From assembly GCA_019155205.2 (NCBI GenBank), contig JAHNZQ020003148.1:36182-100181 (forward strand): a stretch of DNA of 64,000 nt. The letters are read 5' to 3'. The position numbers were made by a program, and so were the translations under genes. This stretch comes from Gracilaria vermiculophylla. Its lineage: Eukaryota > Rhodophyta > Florideophyceae > Gracilariales > Gracilariaceae. A model generated the notes under the pieces. The model was not told the origin of the DNA. It saw only the letters and a list, made by a program, of their open reading frames with translations, and searched no databases. This document shows positions 43,734 to 53,067 of this stretch, piece after piece; the stretch's first letter is position 1, and the number at the start of each line of letters is the position of its first letter.

Positions 43734-45606
43734 TAGCAATCTAATGTACTCGTCATAGGCCATTGTTTCGTTCTGGCCATCTGTGCAAGTCTTAACACCA
43801 TGTAATGTGTAGTATGTTGAATATAGGCCTCCAGGACCAAACCATATTGGGAGAGCAGCCCAAAGTTTCCAAACGTGCTAAAGTTGTGCATCTGTCACGA
43901 ATCGGCTCGAAGGTTATATGCACTTGTCATAGAACGACACTATTTGCCTCTTCGACATGGAGCTTCAAACTCGGTGTCTTTGGCCCAAGAGAGTTCACCG
44001 TAGTGATAGATTCGCCCGGATGTATGCGATCGTGAAGCGGTTTTTTGTCCCATCACGTGCGCAAGCAGCACCTTCTCCATCAGTGGAAGTGGAGGGTATA
44101 TTAGTGTCAGTGTAGTACGGTTCTCGGAGTGAACACGTATTTTGGTCCATGACGTTTATTCGATTGGACCATTGGCTCTGTCCCATTTGTCTCGCCAGCG
44201 TTTGAAAAGTTTGTCCAAGGCTGCGAGGCATAGCGACTGATCTCATTTCAGCCAAAAAAAATCATCTTGTTGCTGCGCAGCGCATGCACGAGGGGGTGGG
44301 AACGGTTGTTGGGACACCGCAGAGTGCACTGGTGGACTGTGTTCGCCAAGCGCAGAACAATTGTTTCATTCGCAGAAAAGTGGGGTCGGGGGTGGCTGTA
44401 CGTTATGGAATGACCAGCTGGATTTTCCGACACAAAAGAGTGTATCTGCCTTCTGAGGTAGCCCCGATCCCCAACCTCGAGAAGGGGGGAACAACGTGAG
44501 TTAGGGATACTCACAATGACATGAGATAGAATCGAGATCAAACCGTTGACAGTATAGAAACGAAGACTGACTGGGCAAAGACTACAATTGTCAAGAGCAC
44601 GACTCGTAAAAATTAAAAGGGAACAGTTGTGAGCAAAAGGCGACGGTGTTTAATGAACCGAATAACAGCAGTCTTCATATACACAGCTAGTGGGAAAGCG
44701 GCGATCGTTAAGCCGCGACCTATCGACGATGCGCCACCAGCCCAAAATACATTAAATGTGTTTGGGGCGGGTTGTGGTGTGTGTGGCGATTGAAAGGTTG
44801 CCGTTGGCCGTGCATTCTGCAAAGGCAATCCTGAAAGTCCAGGTGGATGTGTACCATGATTAGATTAGTATTCGTTCTATAGCTTGTCTCGACACCGGCA
44901 AACTTCTAGACGGTTCCTGAAAGCCACAGCTGCAAAGCGCGCAGAGTTTTCGGCCGAAGGGTTTTTGATTGCGGTAAACGGATAAGAGCCACACAACAAG
45001 TTAATGACTTGGCAAAAGCCTGATGTTGAAGTGGAAATAGGTGATGAAAGTTTCCTTTTTCATTTTCTGTCTTGCAAGTTTTGTGACGTTGGTGAAGAGA
45101 CAAATTTCGAGGAATGAACGGATGAGCAGTGGGTTACACGACCAAAACATTTGAAATATGGTGAACAGCGCAACTGACGGTTCGAGTCCAGTCTTGGGGG
45201 TGCAATCGTTAGATGTGTACCTTGTTGTGTGGTATCTGTAGGTACCAGAAGCAGATGGCACTGATGCCTTTTTTTTATGCCAGCAGAGCACTATTACATC
45301 ACGAACGATAGTTGGCATGGTTAGTTTGGAGTGGATTTCGGAATTCATAGGAACCTTGAGTAATCAGTGTGAACTCTGTTGAAAATTTTCTCAGGTAGTA
45401 CGCAAATATGACGTGAAAGAACGGGTAGGACGTCGAGTAAAGCAAACGATACAAATATAAAACAGTTCCGACATGTAGCAGACGGATGCATTAGAGCAAC
45501 GAAACAAGACGGAGAAATCAGCAATACTAAGCGCGGGATGATAGCTGCAGTAAGCGCGAAATCAATGGCATTAAAGGCAACTGACGAACTGATGACAACA
45601 GCAGCG
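43734..45606. other. intergenic with a possible minus-strand exon
   Basis: Mixed-composition sequence. The only notable item is a possible exon on the minus strand (44613-44825) listed separately. Other ORFs (43805-44035, 44284-44499, 44248-44541, 45001-45348, 45345-45698) have no domains. Confidence 0.4.
44613..44825 (-). other. possible terminal exon of a minus-strand gene
   Basis: An open stretch on the minus strand encodes a Pro/Thr-rich piece, then a hydrophobic, basic-flanked segment (GLTIAAFPLAVYMKTAVIRF) and a stop at 44613. There is no ATG. Directly upstream the minus strand reads ATACTAATCTAATC (a good branch-point match), then two possible acceptors, ACTTTCAG and CCTTTGCAG. This is how a spliced last exon would look. 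The matching first exon was not found. Confidence 0.3.
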
Positions 45607-46368
45607 CTATTCTGCGCCTGTGGGGGAGGCACCTCGTCTGGAAATTTGACGCAAGAAGCTCGTAATAACCTCCGATTCGTTGACCTTGGCTTTCTCAAAG
45701 TGTTTCTTCACGGCACCCACAAGCTCATCCTTGGAACAGTCTTTCGCTACATCCAATTTGTATACAGAGCGATAGCGACGCAGGCTGGCGACATTGAGCT
45801 TTGAAATGTTTGCCTGTGGCTTTGTAATAGACGGGCGCGCAGGGATAGGAGGAGTGTTTCGGTTGGGTAAATTGAGAACGTGCAATGCATTCCGTTGCAC
45901 GCGAACGATGCCGCCATCTGTGAGGGAAACTTCGTGCCAACCGCCGAGGGTTTGAGCGGAAAGAACGGTGCCGTGACGACCAATTAAATCCCATTTGGTA
46001 CGGTTGTTGCCGGTGATGCGAACGCGTGTGCCGGGAGGGAGAACAGGGTCTGTGTGCGGATTGGAACGGTGGTGCGATGGTCTGGGGCGCGGGCGGCCGG
46101 AGGGCGGGGTGACGCGCGGCGGGGGCGGTGTGGTGGGGGTGGCGGGCGAGGGCGGGGATGGATTGGGATGCGTGGGCGAGGGGGGAGGAAGGGGGGGTGT
46201 GGCGGGGGGAGAGGACGGGCGGGGATGGGGAGCGCTGTGATGGGAGGGAAGTGGTGGATGGTGTCGTTGGGGGTACGACTGGTATTGAGGTAGTTGAGGG
46301 TGCCGCATTGGTTTTCGGTGGCGGGCGGGGGAGGCAGGAGTTGTGTTGCGGTTGTGTGAGGAAGTCAT
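45607..46368 (-). CDS. SAP30-like Sin3-binding protein (253 aa)
   Basis: The frame opens at TTG 46569. The first ATG is 46366-46368, taken as start. Residues 1-110 are Pro/His/Ser/Arg-rich and disordered. Residues ~115-175 form a small KOW/SH3-like module (PPGTRVRI, WDLIGRHGTVLSA, GGWHEVSL, VRVQRNALHVL). Residues ~188-245 match the C-terminal Sin3-binding domain of SAP30: KLNVASLRRYRSVYKL, SKDELVGAVKKHF, then VNESEVITSFLRQI. In animals and fungi SAP30 stabilises the Sin3 scaffold with histone deacetylase, and plants have related proteins with the same C-terminal domain. Expected role: subunit of a nuclear Sin3/HDAC corepressor. The gene is divergent from the primase-like gene, with 609 bp between starts. 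The domain call is by motif; the KOW-like call is less sure. Confidence 0.82.
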   Translation of the reverse strand: MTSSHNRNTTPASPARHRKPMRHPQLPQYQSYPQRHHPPLPSHHSAPHPRPSSPPATPPLPPPSPTHPNPSPPSPATPTTPPPPRVTPPSGRPRPRPSHHRSNPHTDPVLPPGTRVRITGNNRTKWDLIGRHGTVLSAQTLGGWHEVSLTDGGIVRVQRNALHVLNLPNRNTPPIPARPSITKPQANISKLNVASLRRYRSVYKLDVAKDCSKDELVGAVKKHFEKAKVNESEVITSFLRQISRRGASPTGAE

Positions 46369-46977
46369 GGCGGAGGGGGTGGTGGGGTTGAGGGGAGGGG
46401 AAGGGGGTAAGTTAATGGGGATGCGGGTAAGCGTGGGAGAGGGGCGGTGGGGGGGATAAGGGGGAGGCGATGGGTAGGTGGGGGGGGGGGCACGGGAGGC
46501 AGAGTTGGATTTCGATTCGCGCGCTTGTGGGTGGGGGGCCCGAGCGCAGCGGTGGAAGACTGGGTGCAATCAACCGGTAATGTCAAACAAGGCCAGAGCG
46601 GCGATGCATCGCAGGCAGTGGCGCGTCGAATACAGCGCACACGCGTGCGGATTGGACGCCCTGCGGCGCCCTTTTCGGCTGCGCCCGCCGGTTACACGTC
46701 GGTTGCGTGCCGCGCATTCACGCGCTGTTCGCCGCGCCGTGCTCTCCTGTGTCCCCCTGGTCACCTTCCACGCATCGGTTCGAGTTGCTACCTCCCCCGC
46801 TGGCCACGTTGTATAGCTGTCGCGCTGCACCTCGCCGCGCCCACGTCACCGCCGCACCGCCCCCCCCACGTCGCTACTGCCCGTCGTCGCCGCTCGTCGC
46901 CGCACGTCGCCGCTCGTCGCCGTCGAAGCGAGCGCCGCGTCCACCAGCTCCGGCTCCCCTCCAGCCATGCGCGCGCT
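46369..46977. promoter_or_regulatory. divergent promoter region, SAP30-like and primase-like genes
   Basis: 609 bp between two divergent starts. The left half is G-rich on plus (CT-rich leader of the minus gene, with a GGGGGGGGGG run near 46481). The middle (46.5-46.75 kb) is GC-rich with GGCGCCC and GCGC steps, and the right has a CGTCGCCGC-type short tandem zone (about 46888-46925). The plus-strand frame of the primase-like gene stays open through it from 46447, but composition argues against coding. Confidence 0.5.
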
Positions 46978-48777
46978 ATGCTCACTTTCTGCCTTCCATT
47001 ACACGCGCCGCGCCTCTCCTCTCCGCGCTCCCCCCTGCTTCGTCGCACCCCCGCCCGCGCGTCCCCCCGCGCCCGCGCCGCCAGCCCACCTCGCGCCCCT
47101 CCGCGCCCTACCCCCCTACCCCTTGCCTCCGTTCCGTGTCCTCCTCCCACCCCGCCGCTCGCCGATCAGCTCACCGCCCTTGCCCTCAGCACCGGCGCCC
47201 TCGGTCGCGGCGTCCGCGCCACACTCAGGGCCTTTCATCGTCGCGCCTCCCCCCTTTCTCCGAACCTTTCTGACGCCACCAAACCCGTGTACCTCGAGAT
47301 CGGTCCCGCTTACGTGCTTGCTTCTGCGTCGCCCTTGCGCGAGCCTGTCACCCGCTATGCTGTTGAGCAATGCGCCTGGCCCAAGCTCCGTCGCCTCTGC
47401 GCGTGGCGCGAGGAAACCGCCACCGCCGCCAGAGCCCGCGGCGCCGTTCTCCGCCCCTTGCCGCCTGGGCTGCGCTTCGGCCGCCACATTTTCATACATC
47501 CTGCCGCTCTGCGCGCGATGTTGCTCGTCGCCGCTTCATTTACACCCTCTGTCCCAGAGCCCCAACCTGAGCCGCATGCACACTTGGAGGCCGTGCTGAC
47601 TCTTTCTCGCATGCCGCTACCGGGTGTTCGCACCGTTGCCGCCCGATGCCCACGTCGTGCCTCTCACGCTCACCGCGACGCTAACCCCTCTCTTATTCTC
47701 TGGATGAACGATGATGGTCGCTCGGGAGGCGCGCTGTGCCCTGTTTGTCGCCAACATAATCAGTTTCTTACCTGGCGTGTACTTTATCTTTCTGATCGTG
47801 CAGCAGCTCTCTATACTCCTCATAGCCGCGCCCCAACCCCTCGTCGCGTGCAAGCTGCTGCTGACGCAGTTTCGAAATCCACCTCCAAGTCCGTCAATCG
47901 GCGCCCTTGCTCAACAACCCGTACAAGACGCAAACAGCAAACTCGCCCAGTTGGCGCCTATGTCATGGCCCCAAACAAAGTGCCACACGTTGGCCATATC
48001 ATTTCCATGGCTTACGTCACTGCCTCTTTGCGTACGTTTGACACAAGTGTTGCCACCCCGGACGGTCAGCATATTCGATTGCGCACCGCTGGAACGAAGG
48101 CCAGACAAAGCTGTCCTGTGCAACTACTTCTGTGGAGCGATCGACGCAGTAAGGGACCGCTTATTGCGCAGCGCGTGGAAGAGGTGGCATGGTATGCGAG
48201 ACAAATTGCTGATCCTTCTTTACAGTCTGAGCAATGGTTGCCAACCCCTTTGGTCTCTGTGTCCACCATGAAGCCCTCTTCGTGGCGAGATGTACATGCG
48301 AGCAATGGGAGAAGCGTGTCTTTGCCTGCGGGATGGGAGCCTACTGCTCAACAGTGGATACTGTTCGACATTGATGACCTTCAAGGATTGGAGGGTCGCA
48401 CATCTCTGGTAGCCTCGAAAGTAGTCCTTGTTGCCCGAAGGAATCAGGAGCTCAGTGGTCGGTGTCTAGTCGTCCACACTGGGCCACGGGGAGTGCATTT
48501 ATGGGCTGAGCTACGCGAAGTTCGTGAGCAACCAAAGGAATGGTTCCGGAAGGAAGAAGTCCGCGTATGGTATGCTGAACTTGGATACAGATTGCTCAGC
48601 GCATGCCACAGGGCTGGCACTTTTGGAGGTCTGGTTGATATGAGTTCTTGTGCTGCCGGTAGATTTGCAAGAAGACCTGGTTGGAGGCTCTTGAAAGATG
48701 GAACTCTGTTTCGATCAAGAGTAGTCATGCATGTTCCCGGGCCAGTGAAGAATCGCAAGCCAAGAATGGTGATGTAA
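46978..48777 (+). CDS. primase-like protein (archaeo-eukaryotic primase fold) with zinc motif, organelle-targeted
   Basis: The frame is open from 46447, but the first 177 codons are GC-driven. ATG 46978 gives 599 residues with an N-terminus (MLTFCLPLHAPRL, Ser/Arg/Pro/Ala-rich, no acids for ~45 residues) like an organelle transit peptide. Residues 224-257 hold a CHC2-like zinc motif: C224, H230/H232, then NPSLILW, then C254-x2-C257, like the zinc finger of primases. Residues 460-570 carry the three-part pattern of archaeo-eukaryotic primases: WILFDIDDL (D464, D466), VVHTGPRGVHLW (G502-W509, H507) and VDMSSCAAGRFARRPGW (D554, R565, P567). Such enzymes make RNA or DNA primers. Here a role in plastid or mitochondrial DNA replication or repair is inferred. 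The best alternative is a catalytically dead relative. Similarity was judged by motif only. No intron is seen. Confidence 0.6.
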   Translation: MLTFCLPLHAPRLSSPRSPLLRRTPARASPRARAASPPRAPPRPTPLPLASVPCPPPTPPLADQLTALALSTGALGRGVRATLRAFHRRASPLSPNLSDATKPVYLEIGPAYVLASASPLREPVTRYAVEQCAWPKLRRLCAWREETATAARARGAVLRPLPPGLRFGRHIFIHPAALRAMLLVAASFTPSVPEPQPEPHAHLEAVLTLSRMPLPGVRTVAARCPRRASHAHRDANPSLILWMNDDGRSGGALCPVCRQHNQFLTWRVLYLSDRAAALYTPHSRAPTPRRVQAAADAVSKSTSKSVNRRPCSTTRTRRKQQTRPVGAYVMAPNKVPHVGHIISMAYVTASLRTFDTSVATPDGQHIRLRTAGTKARQSCPVQLLLWSDRRSKGPLIAQRVEEVAWYARQIADPSLQSEQWLPTPLVSVSTMKPSSWRDVHASNGRSVSLPAGWEPTAQQWILFDIDDLQGLEGRTSLVASKVVLVARRNQELSGRCLVVHTGPRGVHLWAELREVREQPKEWFRKEEVRVWYAELGYRLLSACHRAGTFGGLVDMSSCAAGRFARRPGWRLLKDGTLFRSRVVMHVPGPVKNRKPRMVM

Positions 48778-49411
48778 ATCCCTACTGTTATGTAGATTAC
48801 TCGCATACGAGAAACATTGTTTTTTTGTTGCCGATTGTCTTCCCGTTGGTACGATCGTCGAGCTTCGAGTGATTCTGTGTGCAAATTAGTCCTATCAATA
48901 GCATGTTCTCTTGGGAGGGAATGGGATAGCGTACATCAACTTGCACATGGAACCTTTTCTACGACGATGCCAAATAATGTGGTTCACAACACTCCAATCT
49001 TTACGTGACTGGCATGTCACATGACGGAGAGGATCTCCTGATGAAAGAAACGCGTTCGCCCCCCACGCCATGCACCAATTGAAAGAAAACATACGTCGCT
49101 GTGTTTATACTTAACTTTGAAGAACAGAAAGGGGGAATGAATGACAGCTAACCAGTGAGAATCACTTTGTGCGAACAATGGGAGCCACAGTCAATGTTCG
49201 CACAAGTTTTTGGCACTGCGTGTCCTGTTTCACAAGAAATCAGTCACAATGACTTAATGTATGAAGCATCTATTGTACCCTAGGAATGTCAACAATTAAG
49301 CGTTCTACTACCGATGCTCGAGTCTATCCTATCTGGGCCCCATCTCTACCTTTCTTAGAGCTTGATTTAGCCTTGAGAAAGAGAGGGTGAGAAAGTCGTG
49401 ATTATTAAAAT
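48778..49411. other. intergenic between convergent gene ends
   Basis: Lies between the 3' ends of the primase-like gene (plus) and the EF-hand/kinase gene (minus). AT-richer, with no ORF of note. A 3' processing region for both is expected. Confidence 0.5.
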
Positions 49412-52400
49412 TTAAATCCATGATCGGGGTTCATCCTCAGTAACGTCACTCTCCATGCTACGACCAGAAGCAGTGCGCCTCAAGGCGGATGAACTGCGAC
49501 GGTTCTTTCTTCTGACGGCCCTTTTCTGCTGTGCAGCTTCCCTCAACTTTGTGCTGCATATGGCTTTCAAAGTACGACAAATCTTCAGGAAAATACCGCT
49601 TTCCCCGTCTTCTAAGCGCACTTCAATGAAGGGTTGGAATTCTTCTGCTGGTCTTCGAGAGGAAACTTCATCATTGCCATCTACATGTACAGGATTGTTG
49701 TTGCTATCCCTCGAACATGCACCGTCTTCACTGCTGCCGACAGTTTCAGAGCTTTGAAGTTCATCTGAGCTCGACTTCGCGTCAGTTCTCGAGATGTCGA
49801 TCTTTTCAGGAAAGTCATCTGGAGAAGACAGCGGTACTCTAGATATCTGCGGAGACTGGGGCGAAATAGCTTTGGAAGGACGTTGACACAGCTTTTGGGC
49901 AATTTCCTGATCCGCATGACATGCGACTACTTGCAAGTGGCAGGAGGGCTCGTCATTAACGTTCTTCTGGGTCGACTCAGTTTGATGAATGCCTTCCCCA
50001 GTTGATAAAATAGCATCCTCATCCACATGCGATGCGTCCTCTTCTAAGCTCTCCCCTCCTCGCTCACTTCGGAGACCTGGAGCTGGGGAGCGTGGTCTGT
50101 CAAAGTTCAGATTTCTCGCGCTTTCTGGCATTTTCCGCTTCGGATATATTTTCTGATACGGAAATGCATCGACTGTGGCAGAACGATTCAACCGAGTAAG
50201 ACCTCCTCCGCCAGACTTATCAAAGGAGCGCCACTTTCCATTCCGCTTCGTATCATCTGCTCCACATGCCTTCCAAATATTACTTTTGCTGGAAAGTACA
50301 TCATCTCTAAATGTGCGAGCCGGGAACTGGTCAGAGTTCCCTAATTCGTCGAGATCAAGTACGGCACCAATACCGTGAGAGCGAAACGAGTTGCCATGAG
50401 ACATACGCAATCGTGCAGCAACATCCATCGGCGTAATCGGTAACAGTCGTCTTCGACGAGGAGGCGCTGGGGCCGAGAACTCGGAAAAACTTTCGGACGG
50501 CGTTTTTGCTGCTTGAGAAACAGAATCGTTGAGGGCGTCCGCGCTTGAACCCGTTCTTGCATTCCTCGCAAGAAATACTCCAAGGTCAGACCGCTTTCTT
50601 ATTAATGGGTTGTTCCGCGTGGATGGCTCTGATAATGTGGATAGGCTGACCGGCGATGTTAATTGAGGATTTCGCTTTCTTCTTCGGTATACTTCCGGTT
50701 TCCGTGTAAACAAGGACACTGTAAACTTAATATCATTCTTTGGACATAAGCACTTCAGTGTCCAATCTTGACCCCGCAGACTAAGCGGTGCAGCTCTCGG
50801 ATTCTGAGTGTCCGCCAAATGAAAATGTAGATGGTGTTGGTAGATTGTCATGGCCATGATCATCTCGGCTATATCAGGACGTTTCTCAAAGAATTCATCA
50901 ACAGGAATAACCACAACATTCATGGACGGGCCAAATTCTGGGCCGTCGTAAAACCAAGGATGGTGCAACATTTGGTGCAAAGGAATACGCTCTCCAGGGA
51001 CAGCTCGAATCATGCAACGGATAAAGTCAGCGGCACTGGGAGAGACAAACTCAGGGATTTCAAAATCGCACGCGCGGACACGTTCCAAAAGCGCGTTAAC
51101 CTCCGGCTCATAAAATGGAGGCCTACCCACAAGGAGGCAGTAGACAGCAACACCAGCAGACCAAATGTCAATCCTTTCCCCACTGTAGACTTGCCCAACA
51201 ATTTGCTCCGGAGACAAATTGTACACCGAACCCACAAGAGCGCTTGAAAACATATCCCATCCAGGTGTGTACATTCCGCTGTGGCCGAAATCGGTGATCT
51301 TCACGTTTCCTTCATTGTCAAGCATCAGATTGTCCAAACGAACGTCCCTATGACAAATTCCAATATCGTGACAATATGATAGAGCTTCGAAAACTTGTCG
51401 AATGAAAAATCGGGCCGTCTCTTCAGGCATTCTCTCCTCGGGGTATAAACGAACAATATCGACCATCGAACCTCCCCCGCAAAGCTCCATAACAATATGA
51501 AGATTGTTTTCGGACTCGAGTACCTCTTGCAATGCAACAATGTTCTTGTGCTGGGCGGCCATGAGGGACTGAATTTCACGATCCAGCCTACTGAGGTCAG
51601 AACATTTGCCCTTTTTGATTATCTTGATGGCAACTTTTTCTCTCGTCTCCACATGCATAGCATACCGTACCACAGCACTACTGCCACGACCGATTGTTCT
51701 TCCGAGTTCGTAGTCCCCAACGCGTTCAAGGTGCCGGTTCTCCCAAAACTCATACTCGCGAGTTACAAGGTCTGCAAGCACCATGAACTCGTCTCGACTC
51801 AGCATGCCACCATGTGTTGTGTCAAACTCATTAATAACGCTCTCTTCAAGCGTCGCTTGCGGCTCGCGATAAAATACTAACTCCCGCATATCGATGTTGT
51901 CCTCCCTTAGCGCTTCCAGAAAAACACGAAGTTCTTCCATCGTAATGACACCTGTACGGTTAAAATTGACCAGCTTCCACAGCCAGGCCATGAACTCTTC
52001 CCTTGTGCCTTCACCATGCAATAAATCGGCAAGTTTGTGAATGTTGGTGTGCATAATGCTTTCCAGCACTGCGGCACCAAGAGCCGTTCGTTTCCTGGGA
52101 TCTTGGTCAAGAACGGACGAATCGTTTTCGCATTGTGACGGGTGCGCAATCCTACCAGGAATCATTTCGAACTCTCTCTGCGACGCAAACATGCTGACGG
52201 AGGGGATTCTAGGGACATGGGAACACTCATAATGCTGTTCTTCGACTCCGCTAGAGAACGACGAAGCGCTGGAAGGCTGCGGTCGCGCATCTTGAGTATC
52301 AGCGGCAGGCGTCAACGGAGGGGACTCCATGGAAGTTCGAGAGGAGATGTGTTGTGATTGTTCGCTCGGAGAGGAAACACTGGGCTCAGACGGATATGGC

Positions 52401-52837
52401 GGCGGCATGGCGGCAGCACCGTCCGCTGCCTGCGTTTCCGCCTGTTTCATATAGACGGAACGAACATTTCGAAATGACGAAAAGCGACGATAAGATGTGC
52501 GTCCGTCGACGGAACAGTCCTTGACGCCAGCCAGAGAAGCCTTGTGAATGAGGTCGCGAAGGGGCTTATCGTGTTTCATCGAAGTCTCTATTTTCTGTTT
52601 TTCGGATTGCAAGAAACGAATGAGATGTTGAAACTCGTTGGCTGTAAGGGTTCCATCCTTGTCTTGATCGAAAAAAAAAAGCGCTGGGAGGGAGCGCGGA
52701 GTGGTGAGGTCGGCGCTTGGACACTGCAAAATGTCCTTAAGTGTCAAGTAGCCCTTGCGTTCGACATCGAGCTGGTCAAAAACTGTACGTGTGTCGTCCG
52801 GAACGGCAGGGCGGGTGGTACTCATTGCGTTTCCCAT
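49412..52837 (-). CDS. EF-hand / protein kinase fusion, probably N-myristoylated (1141 aa)
   Basis: The frame is open to 53482, but its first 215 codons are a poly-Pro translation of the GC tract. ATG 52835-52837 gives MGNAMSTT, a typical N-myristoylation start with Gly2. EF-hand-like loops: residues 21-32 (degenerate), 57-68 (DQDKDGTLTANE, canonical), 291-302 and 339-350 (both degenerate). A kinase domain of CAMK/SNF1 type follows at 376-630: GRGSSAVV glycine loop, K405 in VAIK, HRDVRLDN at 496-503, DFG 516-518, SPE 542-544 in place of APE. The catalytic-loop Lys of HRDxKxxN is Arg500. About 510 further residues are Ser/Arg/Pro-rich with a conserved-looking block (RGQDWTLKCLCP, then RKPEVYRRR) after the kinase and an FIEVRLEDGESGIFLK segment near the end. 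CDPKs carry EF-hands after the kinase; here they come before it. Expected role: membrane-tethered Ca2+-responsive signalling. Confidence 0.85.
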   Translation of the reverse strand: MGNAMSTTRPAVPDDTRTVFDQLDVERKGYLTLKDILQCPSADLTTPRSLPALFFFDQDKDGTLTANEFQHLIRFLQSEKQKIETSMKHDKPLRDLIHKASLAGVKDCSVDGRTSYRRFSSFRNVRSVYMKQAETQAADGAAAMPPPYPSEPSVSSPSEQSQHISSRTSMESPPLTPAADTQDARPQPSSASSFSSGVEEQHYECSHVPRIPSVSMFASQREFEMIPGRIAHPSQCENDSSVLDQDPRKRTALGAAVLESIMHTNIHKLADLLHGEGTREEFMAWLWKLVNFNRTGVITMEELRVFLEALREDNIDMRELVFYREPQATLEESVINEFDTTHGGMLSRDEFMVLADLVTREYEFWENRHLERVGDYELGRTIGRGSSAVVRYAMHVETREKVAIKIIKKGKCSDLSRLDREIQSLMAAQHKNIVALQEVLESENNLHIVMELCGGGSMVDIVRLYPEERMPEETARFFIRQVFEALSYCHDIGICHRDVRLDNLMLDNEGNVKITDFGHSGMYTPGWDMFSSALVGSVYNLSPEQIVGQVYSGERIDIWSAGVAVYCLLVGRPPFYEPEVNALLERVRACDFEIPEFVSPSAADFIRCMIRAVPGERIPLHQMLHHPWFYDGPEFGPSMNVVVIPVDEFFEKRPDIAEMIMAMTIYQHHLHFHLADTQNPRAAPLSLRGQDWTLKCLCPKNDIKFTVSLFTRKPEVYRRRKRNPQLTSPVSLSTLSEPSTRNNPLIRKRSDLGVFLARNARTGSSADALNDSVSQAAKTPSESFSEFSAPAPPRRRRLLPITPMDVAARLRMSHGNSFRSHGIGAVLDLDELGNSDQFPARTFRDDVLSSKSNIWKACGADDTKRNGKWRSFDKSGGGGLTRLNRSATVDAFPYQKIYPKRKMPESARNLNFDRPRSPAPGLRSERGGESLEEDASHVDEDAILSTGEGIHQTESTQKNVNDEPSCHLQVVACHADQEIAQKLCQRPSKAISPQSPQISRVPLSSPDDFPEKIDISRTDAKSSSDELQSSETVGSSEDGACSRDSNNNPVHVDGNDEVSSRRPAEEFQPFIEVRLEDGESGIFLKICRTLKAICSTKLREAAQQKRAVRRKNRRSSSALRRTASGRSMESDVTEDEPRSWI

Positions 52838-52857
52838 CTTTGATGACGGGGAGGGGT

Positions 52858-52901
<44 letters not shown>

Positions 52902-52908
52902 GAAAAAA

Positions 52909-52940
<32 letters not shown>

Positions 52941-53008
52941 GGGGGGGGGGGGGGCGGGGGGGGGGGGGGGGGGGGGGGCGGGGGGGGGGGGGGGGGGGTG
53001 GCGGGGGT

Positions 53009-53067
<59 letters not shown>

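Noticed and set aside
46447..46977. 177-codon N-terminal extension of the primase-like frame
   Set aside because: Arg/Pro-rich, composition-driven; the transit-like start at 46978 is more plausible.
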